Positions 52,243 through 62,256 are shown, counted from the stretch's first letter. The stretch is 64,000 bases of DNA from Apirhabdus apintestini (GCA_033977085.1 CP138906.1:1302001-1366000); one strand, 5' to 3'. Numbers and translations are program-made. Notes: generated by a model from the letters alone, not told the origin.

Positions 52243-52697
52243 CGCTTTGCTCGCAAATTCGTCATCTGCATTATCTTTACGGTTGAGAACTGTTAACTAG
52301 CGGCAGCACCAGGCATGTTAATGATCTGATGGAGAGATGCCGGAGCGGCTGAGCGGATGGGTCATGAAAATCGGCATAGGGCAACGCGACCAGTGGCGTT
52401 GCCCTTCTCTCTGCCAGTAAAGCAGCAAATAGCGCTGCTTTATCGCCGGGGAGGATAAAAGGCGGCACCGTTGTAACGTTACTTCCACCGCCGCGCCGCT
52501 ATACCCTACGCTCATACCAAAGCTAAAACAGCCCGAAATACCGTTAGTTTAATCGCCGCCTTTTACTAAGTCATCGCGATGTTATGGAACTTGGGAGCAG
52601 ACTCTACTTTTGTCATGAATGCAAAGCGCAATTTGCCTTTTTATCCGCGCCGGATTATGTTTTACAACCACCGGCAGCGCGATCGGCGCGGCTCTGC
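52243..52697 (-). other. Region upstream of mtfA with an unidentified gene fragment
   Basis: A minus-strand fragment reads FGMSVGYSGAAVEVTLQRC, then after a shift PPFILPGDKAALFAALLAER and YADFHDPSAQPLRHL. It looks like the C-terminus of a small membrane-associated protein, possibly of a PH-like fold, but I cannot name it. No start is visible, so it is a remnant. The rest (about 52520-52690) shows nothing recognisable and contains the rearrangement boundary. Confidence 0.35.
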
Positions 52698-52880
52698 TTA
52701 CGGTAAAATTGCATTTTTATCTATACCCAGCCGCTTCATGCGGGAAAGCAGGGTGGTGCGCTTCATGCCTAACCGCATCGCCGCGCCGCGCGGCCCGGCA
52801 ATCACGCCGTTGGCCTCTTTAAGCACGCGGATAATACGCTGAGATTCGTCTTCATCACCCCGGGCTTCGCAGGCATGCGA
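52698..52880 (-). pseudogene. fhlA: 3' end of fhlA (formate hydrogenlyase activator), remnant
   Basis: About 60 codons ending in the Fis-type helix-turn-helix: QRIIRVLKEANGVIAGPRGA, then MRLGMKRTTLLSRMKRLGI, then DKNAILP and stop TAA at 52698-52700. This is the DNA-binding C-terminus of FhlA, the sigma-54 activator of the hyc and hyp operons. The GAF and AAA+ domains are missing. The upstream sequence runs straight into hypA in another frame, so the remnant has no start. Confidence 0.85.
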
Positions 52881-53158
52881 TGGCTGGGGCAGCGCCGGAC
52901 GCGATGCGTTAACAGACGCACGTAGTCGCAGCACGTCCGGCACCAGCATTCGGCCTGCTGCTCTTCAAGGTGCAGCTCACAGTCTTCGGCGATAGTGTCG
53001 CGGCAAACCAGCCCGAAACAGAATTGCAGCGCGCTGCTTTCTACGCAGGAAAATGCGCCGACGCGCAGCCACACGTGGGTCACTTTACGAGCATGATGCA
53101 GGCGCGCCTGCTCCTCAATCAGCGTCAGCGCCTGCTGACACAGCGTAATTTCGTGCAT
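52802..53158 (-). pseudogene. hypA: HypA hydrogenase nickel chaperone, truncated by deletion
   Basis: Delivers nickel to hydrogenase 3. The N-terminus is normal (MHEITLCQQALTLIEEQARL, with the His2 nickel ligand), and most of the body is present up to the first part of the zinc site (ECWCRTCCDYV...RRCP). About residue 95 the sequence leaves HypA and continues out of frame into fhlA sequence (SHRMPAKPGV...), stopping at 52802. The second zinc CxxC and the C-terminus are lost. The genes that follow in E. coli, hypB, hypC, hypD and hypE, are absent. Confidence 0.9.
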
Positions 53159-53195
53159 AAGTCACCGTGCGTTTCTTTAAAACTCATCGGAGGTA

Positions 53196-53211
53196 TGCAA
53201 GTTAAGTGCCA
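53196..53211 (-). promoter_or_regulatory. Sigma-54 promoter of hypA
   Basis: On the minus strand TGGCACTTAACTTGCA, a perfect match to TGGCAC-N5-TTGCA with GG and GC 10 bases apart, about 38 bp before the hypA start. Confidence 0.85.
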
Positions 53212-53358
53212 CTACTGAATCTGAAACAAGGCCTCGGAACAGGCATCAGCGACGCTGCGCGGCGATTCAGATAGTCAAAGATGACGAAATGATGGGCCGA
53301 TAACCGGGAGTATCTACTAGTTCCCTGGTTAAATCATTAAAAATCATAAACATAAAAA

Positions 53359-53376
53359 TTGGCATGGAAAGTGCTT
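53359..53376 (+). promoter_or_regulatory. Sigma-54 promoter of hycA
   Basis: TTGGCATGGAAAGTGCTT has the -24 GG (53361-53362) and -12 GC (53373-53374) at the correct spacing, 33 bp before hycA. It is the expected RpoN promoter of the hyc operon, normally fired by FhlA. Confidence 0.82.
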
Positions 53377-53408
53377 TACGGAGATAACTTTTTTAGTGAG
53401 TACACTTC

Positions 53409-53863
53409 ATGACACTTTCTAAACTAAGCGCTCAGGCTGCGTGCATCGCAGACCGGCAGCGCACGCCGCACAATCTTTGGCGCCGCTACAGTAATACGCT
53501 GATGCGGGCGGCTGCGCATTTGCGAGCCGATATTTATCTCATAGTGCGCAGCACCCGCGAAGGGCTGAGCTTTTGGCTTCTCAGGCGCTTCATTGTCAGC
53601 GTCATGCCGAAGCCAGCGTTTAACGGACACGCATTCCACTACTACGCGTACGCGCTTGAGGCCCGCGATGAACGGGGGCACATCGCGCCGGGAAATAACC
53701 GACTGTGCCAGATGGGCGCATTGCTTTGAATGGCCGGGCATCGGTGCAAACCCATTTCTTTGAGTGCCCTAATGGCGTTTACGCCTGGCTCTAGCAGGCG
53801 GCTCAGCGTTATGACGCGCCTGCGCCGGCAGACCTCGCCGCCAGGCGCATAAACATTGCCTGA
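53409..53863 (+). CDS. hycA: Formate hydrogenlyase regulatory protein HycA (broken)
   Basis: Negative regulator of FhlA-dependent transcription. It starts MTLSKLSAQAACIADRQRTP. The middle FNGHAFHYYAYALEARDERG matches the HycA family, and the C-terminal end reads AAQRYDAPAPADLAARRINIA in another frame, with TGA at 53861-53863. The span is about 151 codons, close to E. coli's 153. There is a frame break near 53720 and a TAG near 53791 in the C-terminal frame. Confidence 0.8.
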
Positions 53864-53882
53864 AACACGTGTCGAAGCGCGT

Positions 53883-53909
53883 CGAAAATGACGATGCGAC
53901 ACATTTTCG
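53883..53909. promoter_or_regulatory. Probable FhlA upstream activating site
   Basis: Inverted repeat CGAAAATG (53883-53890) and CATTTTCG (53902-53909), close to the FhlA target CATTTCGTACGAAATG. It lies in the hycA-hycB gap, where E. coli has its intergenic FhlA site. Confidence 0.55.
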
Positions 53910-53939
53910 TCAAAAATGACTATCACCTGAGGAAACCCG

Positions 53940-54547
53940 GTGAACCGTTTTGTAATTGCTGATTCTACGCTGTGTATCGGCTGCCGCACCTGCGAGGCGG
54001 CCTGTACTGACGCGCACCGCCAGCGGGGCTGCAAAGTCAGCCGCGGCTAAAGATTATGCGCACGATAAAAGAATCTGCCCCCTTATTATGCCGCCAGTGC
54101 GAAGACGCGCCCTGCGCCCAGGTCTGCCCGGTTAACGCCATTAACCGGCGGGACGGAGCTATCCAGTTAAACGAAAGCCTGTGCGTGAGCTGCAAACTAT
54201 GCGGTATCGCCTGCCCATTTGGCGCTATTGATTTTGCTGGCAGCCACGGACAGGGGATCCCCGCCCATTGCCATAGCGATATGGCGCCCGCTGCACCGCC
54301 CGCGCCGGCGCGCATCAGCGGCTTTCTGGACTGGACGCCCGGCGTGCGTGCGATCGCCGTGAAATGCGATTTGTGCCACTTTGATAAATCCGGCCCCGCC
54401 TGTGTGCGAACCTGCCCGACCGGAGCGCTGCGCACGGTTGAAAACCGTGATATCGCGCGCGCCAGTAGGCGCAAGCGCGAGCTGACCGCGCACCGGGAGC
54501 CCGATGAAATTTCGCTATTGCAGTCGCATCGTGAGGAAGCGCAATGA
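53940..54547 (+). CDS. hycB: Formate hydrogenlyase ferredoxin subunit HycB
   Basis: Electron-carrying subunit with four [4Fe-4S] clusters linking formate dehydrogenase H to hydrogenase 3. The start is GTG 53940 (MNRFVIADSTLCIGCRTCEA). Cluster motifs CIGCRTCEAAC, CRQCEDAPCAQVCP, CVSCKLCGIACP and CDLCHFDKSGPACVRTCP are all seen. About 202 residues. The frame shifts near 54045, just after the first motif. It overlaps hycC by ATGA. Confidence 0.92.
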
Positions 54548-56360
54548 ATGCTGTCTCTTATCTAAATCTGGCATCGACGGGTTATCTGCTGAGCGCGCTG
54601 CTGGCGTTACTAAGTTGGCGTTACCGCCCGCTGAGCGCTGCGCTAGCCGGAGCCGGTGCCGCAGCGGCGGGAGCGTTTACCGCCGCCGCTGGCGCGCTGG
54701 CGCTAACAATGTCGGCGCAGGCGGCGCTCAGAGATACGCTGGCGTGGCCGCGGCTGGCTGTTCAACTGACCGCCGTCAACGGGGTGTGGCTTGTCGCCTT
54801 CGGGCTGTGCGCGTTACTGGTTGGAATGTATCAGATAGCCTGGCTGCGGCGCTCACAGGTGAAGCGCAGCGGGCCACTGGTGAATCTTTTGCTAGCCGCT
54901 GCCGTGTGGGCGGTGACAGCGCAAACTTTGCCGTCACGGTGGCGACGGCAGAGATTATGGCGCTGTGCGGCGTTTGCCTGACCGGCAATCACGCGTCGGG
55001 AAAATTGTGGTTTGCGCTGGGACGTCTGGGAACGCTGCTATTGACGCTAACCGGCTCTATTTTGTGGTATCGCTACCACACTTTGGATCTGATGCGGCTA
55101 AGCGCAGAGCATATTGCCCTGGGCGGGGATATATGGTGCCTCGGAGCGGCGGGATTCGGCCTGCTGGCGGGTATCATTCCGCTGCACGGCTGGGTACCGC
55201 AGGCGCACGCCCAGGCGGATGCCCCTGCGGCGGCGCTATTTTCCGGCGTAGTGATGAAAGTCGGTCTGTTCGGCATTGCCTCTCTGTCGCTGTGTGGCGG
55301 CGAGCCGCCGCTGTGGTGGGGCATCGTCCTGCTGATGTTCGGCATGCTGACGGCCTTGATTGGCGGGCTCTATGCGCTGATGGAACATAATATCCAACGC
55401 CTGCTGGCGTATCACACGCTGGAGAATATTGGAATTATTATGCTGGGTCTGGGCGCCGGGATATGCGGCGTTGCGCTGCACAATCCGCTGCTGGCGGCAT
55501 TGGGGTTGGCGGGCGGCCTGTACCACCTGATTAATCACACACTGTTTAAAACCACGTTATTTCTCGGCGCTGGGGCGGTGTGGCTGCGCACCGGACACCG
55601 GGATATTGAAAAATTAGGCGGAGTGGGGAAAGTCATGCCGCTTATTTCGCTGGCGATGTTGACGGGATTGATGGCGATGGCGGCGCTGCCGCCGCTGAAT
55701 GGTTTTGCCAGCGAATGGGTGATTTATCAGGCTTTTTCCAAATAAGCCAGCAAAGCGCATGGATGGCGCGCCTGCTGGGGCCGCTGCTGGCGGTCGGGCT
55801 GGCGCTCACCGGGGCGCTGGCGGTGATGTGTATGGCTAAGGTCTATGGCGTCACCTTTTGGGCGCGCCACGCACGCCGGAGGCCGAACGCGCGCGCCCGG
55901 CGCCCCGCCTGATGAGCCTGACCGTCGCGCTGGCGGCGCTTTGCTGCGTGGCGGGCGGCGTGGGAGCGCCGTGGGTGTTGCCATTAATTGCTCCCTATAT
56001 GCCGATTGCAGGCGGCGGCAGTATCGTTTCGCCGCCGCTGATAGCCCTGCTTTTATTCGCCGCACCTCTGCTGCCGGTCATCATCATGATGGTATTCAAG
56101 GGCGATCGTCTGCCGAACCGCAGGCGCGGCAGCGCCTGGCCTGTGGATATGAGCACGAGCCTGCAATGGTGATAACCGCGAAGGGTTTTGCTCAGCCGGT
56201 GAAACAGGCCTTTGCGCCGTTACTTCGTCTCAGGAGTTACCTGAATCCTGTACGGTTGCTGCCTGGCTGGCAGTGTGAGCGCACCGCCGCTGTTTTTCAG
56301 CGCCTGGCGTTTATCGAACTGGCGACGCTGGCGGTGGTTGTGATGTCGCAAGGAGCTTAA
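54544..56360 (+). CDS. hycC: Formate hydrogenlyase membrane subunit HycC (frameshifted)
   Basis: Large NuoL/antiporter-like membrane subunit of hydrogenase 3, about 605 residues and 14-16 spans. It begins MNAVSYLNLASTGYLLSALL. The core includes PLHGWVPQAHAQADAPAAAL, LAYHTLENIGIIMLGLGAGI and the NHTLFKTTLFLGAGAV segment with the conserved Lys/His of proton channels. It ends FIELATLAVVVMSQGA at 56360. Frame breaks near 54950, 55740, 55875 and 56135 cut it into several pieces. Confidence 0.92.
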
Positions 56361-56362
56361 CG

Positions 56363-57286
56363 ATGATGTGGATAGTAGCTTTCGTTCAGGCGCTGGCGCT
56401 GTTTGCCCTCGCGCCGCTGTTTTCCGGGGTGACGCGCGCCGCGCGCGCGCGATTGCACAACCGACGCGGCCCCGGCGTGCTGCAGGAGTACCGGGATTTA
56501 TTAAAACTGCTCTCGCGCCAGAGCGTGGCACCAGCGGCGTCCGGGTGGGTATTTCGCGTAATGCCATTTGTCCTGACAGGCGTAATGCTGGTTATCGCCA
56601 GCGCGCTGCCGGTGGTGAGCGTTGCTTCTCCGCTGCCGCCGCTGGGTGATGTCATTACGCTTATTTATCTCTTTGCCGTCGCGCGTTTTTTCTTTGTTAT
56701 CGCCGGGCTGGATACCGGCAGCCCGTTTACCGGTATTGGTGCCAGCCGCGAGGCGATGTTGGGCGCGCTGGTGGAGCCAATACTGCTACTGGGGCTGTGG
56801 GTCGTCGCCTGTATGGCGGGAACCACGCATATTAGTCAGATTGCGATGACCGTGTATCACTGGCCGCTGGCCCGCAGTTTGCCTTTGACGCTGGCGCTGT
56901 GCGCCTGTGCGTTTGCCACCTTTATTGAAATGGGCAAGCTGCCGTTTGATTTAGCCGAGGCGGAGCAGGAGCTTCAGGAAGGACCGCTCACTGAATACAG
57001 CGGTGCCGGGTTTGCGGCGCTGAAGTGGGGCATTAGTTTAAAACAGATAGTGGTTTTACAGATGTTTATCGGCGTGTTTGTCCCTTGGGGTCAAATGACG
57101 CAGTTTTCTGCACCGGGGCTGCTGCTGGGGCTGGCGGTTGCGCTGGCAAAGCTATTACTGGGCGTGCTTATTGTCGCGTTATTTGAGAATAGTATGGCGC
57201 GCCTGCGCTTTAACGCAGTCTCGCGGATTACCTGGGCCGGTTTCGGGCTCGCTTTTTTAGCATTCGTCTCCTTGCTGGCGGCGTGA
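56363..57286 (+). CDS. hycD: Formate hydrogenlyase membrane subunit HycD
   Basis: NuoH-like membrane subunit anchoring hydrogenase 3, 307 residues, as in E. coli, in one intact frame. MMWIVAFVQALALFALAPLF is the first span. The conserved cytoplasmic loop EMGKLPFDLAEAEQELQEGP, typical of complex I subunit 1 family members, is present. It is one of four unbroken genes in the hyc operon (with hycH, hycI and nearby hydN). It starts 2 bases after the hycC stop. Confidence 0.95.
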   Translation: MMWIVAFVQALALFALAPLFSGVTRAARARLHNRRGPGVLQEYRDLLKLLSRQSVAPAASGWVFRVMPFVLTGVMLVIASALPVVSVASPLPPLGDVITLIYLFAVARFFFVIAGLDTGSPFTGIGASREAMLGALVEPILLLGLWVVACMAGTTHISQIAMTVYHWPLARSLPLTLALCACAFATFIEMGKLPFDLAEAEQELQEGPLTEYSGAGFAALKWGISLKQIVVLQMFIGVFVPWGQMTQFSAPGLLLGLAVALAKLLLGVLIVALFENSMARLRFNAVSRITWAGFGLAFLAFVSLLAA

Positions 57287-57302
57287 TTGTAGAGTGGTAG
57301 CT

Positions 57303-59009
57303 ATGTCTGAAGAAAAAGAGGTCAATGTTATCTCAGTGCGCTATATCAGGAGTTTCCGGGCGCTGTGCTGGACGCTGCATGGCAAACTCAGGATCAGTTG
57401 ACCGTGACGGTGAAGCTCAATGCGCTGCCGGAGATAGTGGAATATCTGTATTACCAGCAGGGGGATGGCTATCGGTTCTGTTTGGCAATGACGAGCGTCA
57501 GTTATGCGGCAGCTATGGACTGTATTACGTGCTGTCAATGGAGCGGGAGGTTAAATGCTGGCTGACCGTGCGCGTGGACGTCGATGCGAATAACCCGGAA
57601 TTTCCCTCGGTAACGCCGCGGGTGCCGGCCGCCGTGTGGGGCGAGCGCGAGGTGCGGGATATGTACGGAATGATCCCGGTCGGATTACCCGATGAGCGCC
57701 GTCTTGTGCTGCCGGACGACTGGCCGGACGACCTGTATCCGCTGCGTAAAGATAGTATGGATTACCGCCAGCGGCCCGCGCCGACCACGGACAGTGAAAC
57801 ATATACGTTTATCAACGAACTGGGCGATAAAAAGAATAATGTAGTGCCCGTTGGGCCATTACACATTACGTCGGATGAACCCGGGCATTTTCGCCTGTTT
57901 GTTGACGGCGAAAATATTATTGACGCGGACTATCGGCTTTTTATGTGCACCGTGGCATGGAGAAACTGGCGGAAACGCGCATGGGCTATAACGAAGTGAC
58001 TTTTCTCTCCGACAGGGTATGCGGTATTTGCGGGTTTGCCCATAGCACGGCGTATGCCAGCTCGGTAGAAAACGCGATGGCGATCCCGGTACCTGAGCGT
58101 GCGCAGGCGATCCGCGCCATTTTGCTGGAGGTCGAACGCCTGCACTCCCACCTGCTGAATCTGGGGCTGGCCTGCCACTTTGTCGGCTTCGACTCCGGTT
58201 TTATGCAGTTTTTCCGCGTGCGTGAGGCCTCTATGAAGATGGCGGAAATTCTGACCGGGGCGCGTAAAACCTACGGCTTAAATTTGATTGGAGGTATCCG
58301 ACGCGATTTGCTGAAAGACGATATGACGCAAACCCGGCAGCTCGCGCAGCAAATGCGGCGTGAAGTGCAGGATTTAGTCGAGATCCTGCTAAGTACGCCG
58401 AACATAGAGCAGCGCACCGTCGGTATTGGCCGTCTCGATCCGCAAATCGCCCGCGACTTTAGCAATGTCGGGCCGATGGTACGCGCCAGCGGTCATGCGC
58501 GCGATACCCGCGCCGACCATCCGTTTGCCGGTTACGGTCTGCTGCCGATGACGGTGCACAGTGAACAGGGGTGCGATGTGATATCACGCCTGAAGGTGCG
58601 CATTAATGAGGTATTTACCGCGCTGAATATGATTGATTTCGGCCTGGATAACCTGCCTGGCGGACCGCTAATGGTAGAGGGATTTACTTATATTCCTCAT
58701 CGCTTTGCGCTTGGTTTTAGCGAAGCGCCGCGCGGGGACGATATTCACTGGAGTATGACCGGCGACAATCAGAAGCTGTGGCGCTGGCGCTGCCGCGCCG
58801 CAACCTACGCGAACTGGCCGACGCTGCGCTACATGTTACGGGGCAATACGGTGTCCGACGCGCCGCTGATTATCGGCAGCCTCGACCCCTGCTATTCCTG
58901 TACTGACCGTATGACGATAGTCGACGTCAGGAAGAAGAAAAGCCAGGTTGTGCCGTATAAAGAGCTGGAGCGCTATAGCCTTGAGCGCAAAAACTCACCG
59001 CTTAAATAG
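57303..59009 (+). CDS. hycE: Hydrogenase 3 large subunit HycE (frameshifted)
   Basis: [NiFe] catalytic subunit, about 568 residues. The N-terminal NuoC-like part runs from MSEEK to VTPRVPAAVWGEREVRDMYG. The NuoD-like part carries both nickel-binding motifs: RVCGICGFAHS and DPCYSCTDR. The C-terminal extension RMTIVDVRKKKSQVV...NSPLK is the segment removed by HycI after nickel insertion. Frame breaks lie near 57330, 57450 and 57940. The key cysteines all remain if the frame is restored. Confidence 0.93.
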
Positions 59010-59059
59010 TGATATTGCCCTGCGCTGACGATATCACCGGGCAGAGCATCGGAGTCCGT

Positions 59060-59601
59060 ATGTTTAAATTTCTAAAAAAGCTCTGAAAACCGGCGTCGTA
59101 ACCGAACGTTGGCCGCTAACGCCGGTGCCGGTTGACAAAAATTTCCGTGGCAGACCGATACATCGTCCGCAGCAGTGTATTGGCTGTGCCGCCTGCGTTA
59201 ATGCCTGTCCCTCGAATGCGTTAACGGTGACGGTCGAGCCGGGTGAGTATCAGTTGGCGTGGCAATTTAATCTTGGTCGCTGCATTTTTTGCGGGCGCTG
59301 TGAAGAGGTGTGTCCGACGGCGGCAATTAGCCTGTCTCAGGAGTATGAGCTGGCGGTGGGATGTAAAGACGACTTTTTGCAGCAGGCGCGCTTTGAGGTG
59401 TGCCGCTGCCGCGTTTGTCAGCGGCCTTATGCGGTACAAAAAGAGATTGATTATGTGATTGCGCTGCTCAGGCATAACGGCGACGCTTGGGCTGAAAAGC
59501 ATCGTGCAGATTTTGAGACCTGCCCGGAATGCAAGCGTCGCCGGGGTATAGTGCCGTCAGATAAAGTCAATTTAATGCGCGGTATGAAGGAGGCGGTGTA
59601 A
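59060..59601 (+). CDS. hycF: Formate hydrogenlyase iron-sulfur subunit HycF
   Basis: NuoI-like subunit with two [4Fe-4S] clusters, 180 residues. The start is ATG 59060 (MFKFLKK); one A is missing from the A run near 59075, so the open frame starts only at VDKNFRGRP. Motifs CIGCAACVNACP and CIFCGRCEEVCP hold the clusters. A C-terminal cysteine group, CRCRVC...CPECKRRRG, may bind another metal. It ends MKEAV, overlapping hycG. Confidence 0.92.
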
Positions 59602-60367
59602 TGAGTGAAATATGGAGCCCCCGGGATGAGCGCGGAATACCGCGGCCGGTGGCGGTGGATGAATCAATAGCGCGGATGAAGGCGTCATTGCTCCAGCGTA
59701 TTAAGCGCTCGGCCTATGTGTATCGCGTTGACTGCGGCGGCTGTAACGGCTGTGAAATTGAAATTTTTGCCGCGCTGACGCCGGTGTTCGACGCTGAGCG
59801 CTTTGGCATTAAAGTGGTGCCTTCGCCGCGTCATGCGGATATTTTGCTGTTCACCGGCGCGGTAACCCGGGCCATGCGCGCGCCGGCGCTGCGCGCATGG
59901 GAGTCCGCGCCCGATCCGAAAATTTGTATTTCTTACGGTGCCTGCGGGAATTCGGGCGGTATTTTTCACGACCTTTACTGCGTGTGGGGCGGAACAGATG
60001 CCATCGTGCCGGTAGATGTTTACATTCCCGGCTGCCCGCCGACGCCGGCCGCCACGCTGTATGGCTTTGCGATGGCGCTCGGCCTGCTGGAGCAAAAATC
60101 CACGCGCGCGTTCCAGGAGAGCAGGACAATCAGCCCGCAGAGATACTGCATCCGGAAATGTTGCAGCCGCTGCGAGCGCGTATCCACAGCGCGGCGCGCC
60201 GGCTGGCGGGGTATCGCTATGGCCGCCAGATAGCCGATACCTTTATGCGCCATACCCAATGCGGGGAGGAGAGCATTGCACGCTGGCTGGCGGAAGAAGG
60301 CGATCCGCGCCTGAATGAAATCGTTGCCAGCCTGCGCGCTATCGTTGAGCGGGAGCGTTTCCGGTGA
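59601..60367 (+). CDS. hycG: Hydrogenase 3 small subunit HycG
   Basis: NuoB-like small subunit carrying the proximal [4Fe-4S] cluster. It starts MSEIWSPRDERGIPRPVAVD. Cluster cysteines lie in CGGCNGCEIEI, SYGACGNSGG and PGCPPTP. The C-terminus in a second frame ends RAIVERERFR at 60367, giving 255 residues, as in E. coli. The frame break is near 60100 in an A run (GCAAAAATCC). It overlaps hycH by 4 bases. Confidence 0.92.
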
Positions 60368-60774
60368 GCGAATGCGTTGTGTTTAGCCAGCTAAGCCGTA
60401 AATTTGTCGATCAGAACGACGAAACGCCGCCGCAGGCGCAGCAGGTTATCTATTACGGTCTGGCGATAGGTCATCATTTGGGGGTGATTGATTGTCTGGA
60501 GGCGGCGCTGAGCTGCCCGTGGCAGGATTATCTGAAATGGATTGCTACACTGGCGCCGGGAAGCGAGGCGCGGCGCAAAATGGAAGGCGTGCCGCGCTAT
60601 GGCGAGATAATTATCGATATTACGCACGCAGCGATGCTGGCAGGTGCGTTTAGCCAGGCTATTGAAAGCCAGAGCGCGCAGCAGCAAACCTGGAGTCGGC
60701 GGCTACTGGATATGCTGCACAATATTCACCGCGAAAATGCGATTTACCTGATGGTCAGGAGGCAGCATGGCTGA
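60364..60774 (+). CDS. hycH: Formate hydrogenlyase maturation protein HycH
   Basis: A 136-residue intact gene, the E. coli length, required for maturation of hydrogenase 3 large subunit. The start is GTG at 60364 (SECVVFSQLSRKFVDQNDE). The body includes GLAIGHHLGVIDCLEAALSC and ITHAAMLAGAFSQAIES, ending MLHNIHRENAIYLMVRRQHG. It overlaps hycG (GTGAG at its stop) and hycI (ATGG before its stop), indicating translational coupling. Confidence 0.93.
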   Translation: MSECVVFSQLSRKFVDQNDETPPQAQQVIYYGLAIGHHLGVIDCLEAALSCPWQDYLKWIATLAPGSEARRKMEGVPRYGEIIIDITHAAMLAGAFSQAIESQSAQQQTWSRRLLDMLHNIHRENAIYLMVRRQHG

Positions 60775-61222
60775 CGTATTGCTGTGCGTAGGCAATAGCA
60801 TGATGGGAGACGACGGCGCGGGGCCGCTACTGGCCGAGCGCTGTCGGCAGTCACCGCGCGGCGAGTGGATTGTATTTGACGGTGGAAGCGCTCCGGAAAA
60901 CGACATTGCTGCCATTCGCGAGCTGCGCCCTTCGCGCCTGGTAATTGTGGATGCTACCGATATGGGGCTGGAGCCTGGTGCTATCAGGCGTATTAACCCA
61001 GAGGATATCGCGGAAATGTTTATGATGACCACTCACAATATGCCACTCAATTATTTAATAGATCAGCTTCAGGGTGACGTTGAGGAGACTATTTTCCTTG
61101 GAATTCAGCCCGATATTGTGGGGTTTTATTATCCGATGACGCCGGCGGTCATCGCCGCCGTCGAGCAGCTTCACGCGAGCCTTGCTGAGAGAGAGGCGCC
61201 CGGGCGTTTCAGTATGCTTTAA
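60767..61222 (+). CDS. hycI: Hydrogenase 3 maturation endopeptidase HycI
   Basis: Nickel-sensing protease that cuts the C-terminal extension of HycE. 151 residues, intact, slightly shorter than E. coli's 156. It starts MADVLLCVGNSMMGDDGAGP, with the nickel-binding Asp in GDDGAG. The second ligand region (VIVDATDMG) and third (TTHNMPLNYLIDQL, His) are present. It ends APGRFSML. Last gene of the hyc operon; the asc genes that follow in E. coli are absent. Confidence 0.94.
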   Translation: MADVLLCVGNSMMGDDGAGPLLAERCRQSPRGEWIVFDGGSAPENDIAAIRELRPSRLVIVDATDMGLEPGAIRRINPEDIAEMFMMTTHNMPLNYLIDQLQGDVEETIFLGIQPDIVGFYYPMTPAVIAAVEQLHASLAEREAPGRFSML

Positions 61223-61587
61223 GGGCCGGAGCCAGGCATACCGGCACTATAAATTCAAAACTACGCTCAGCGAGCGCGGTTATCACTGCTACTTGCGCTG
61301 GCTGGTGCTACAGCGGGGCGAGTTGGCGGCTTGGAATACCTGCTTTTGTCAGGGAAAACTAACCGCCGCCGGCCAGATAGCGGCAGATAACTTATCAGTG
61401 ACGGCGTCACAGAGCAGTGGCCGCGATCCCGACAGTACCGCCAGAGAGTCACGCATATCGTCATAAATGTCGATGGCAGGCAAGTGCAATCATTTTCATT
61501 AATTAACTAATTGATTTTAAATCATATAAAAACTGGCACGTTTTATGTATGGCACCGTGTAGTAAAAAATGACTGCCGGAGAACGGA
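61223..61587. other. hycI-hydN intergenic region
   Basis: About 365 bases. A plus-strand frame across 61182-61466 shows no homology and overlaps hycI, so I do not call it. The last 60 bases carry the probable hydN promoter (61534-61548). Confidence 0.5.
61534..61548 (+). promoter_or_regulatory. Probable sigma-54 promoter of hydN-hypF
   Basis: TGGCACGTTTTATGT has the -24 element TGGCAC and correct spacing, but the -12 reads GT instead of GC. It is 40 bp upstream of hydN, which is FhlA/RpoN-controlled in E. coli. Confidence 0.5.
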
Positions 61588-62133
61588 ATGAACCGTTTTA
61601 TTTTCGCCGATGCCAGTAAGTGCATTGGCTGTCGTACCTGTGAAGTGGCCTGTGTGGTATCTCACCATGAGGCTCAGGACTGCTCGGCAATCACGCCGCA
61701 AAGTTTCCAGCCGCGAATTCATGTCATTAAAGGCGTTGACGTATCCACCGCAACAATGTGCCGCCAGTGCGAAGATGCTCCCTGCGCCCGCGTATGCCCC
61801 AATGGCGCCATTACCCGCAACGGCGATTTTGTTCATGTGCATCAGGAGCGCTGTATTGGCTGTAAGACCTGCGTAGTGGCGTGTCCTTATGGCGCAATGG
61901 AGGTCGTGGTGCGGCCCGTAGTGCGCAGCAGCGGCGCCGCTCTTAATGTTATTGCGCAAAAGGCTGAAGCCAATAAATGTGACCTGTGCCACCACCGGGC
62001 GGAAGGCCCTGCCTGTATCGACGCCTGCCCGACAAATGCCATTGTCTGCGTCGATCGCGATCGGCTCGAACAATTGAGCCGGGATAAACGCCGGCGCGCG
62101 GCGTTGGATAGCGCCCCGACGCTGGCGCTATAA
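61588..62133 (+). CDS. hydN: Electron transport ferredoxin HydN
   Basis: A 181-residue intact protein with four [4Fe-4S] motifs: CIGCRTCEVAC, CRQCEDAPCARVCP, CIGCKTCVVACP and CDLCHHRAEGPACIDACP. It starts MNRFIFADASKCIGC, close to HycB, with which it is paralogous. In E. coli it is coupled to formate dehydrogenase H function. The start follows GCCGGAGAACGG. It is the first gene of the hydN-hypF pair. Confidence 0.94.
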   Translation: MNRFIFADASKCIGCRTCEVACVVSHHEAQDCSAITPQSFQPRIHVIKGVDVSTATMCRQCEDAPCARVCPNGAITRNGDFVHVHQERCIGCKTCVVACPYGAMEVVVRPVVRSSGAALNVIAQKAEANKCDLCHHRAEGPACIDACPTNAIVCVDRDRLEQLSRDKRRRAALDSAPTLAL

Positions 62134-62256
62134 GGCGGCGTTGCTAATGTTTTTCTTGCGGGATGATTGGTGCGAATATGGCGGAAATAACCGCGCTCTG
62201 TATTCACGCGCCCAGCCATCGGGTTACGACGCATTTTACTATTGATACGGACTGCT

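Noticed and set aside
61182..61466. Plus-strand ORF after hycI
   Set aside because: It overlaps hycI, has no recognisable protein features and lies in the hydN upstream region.
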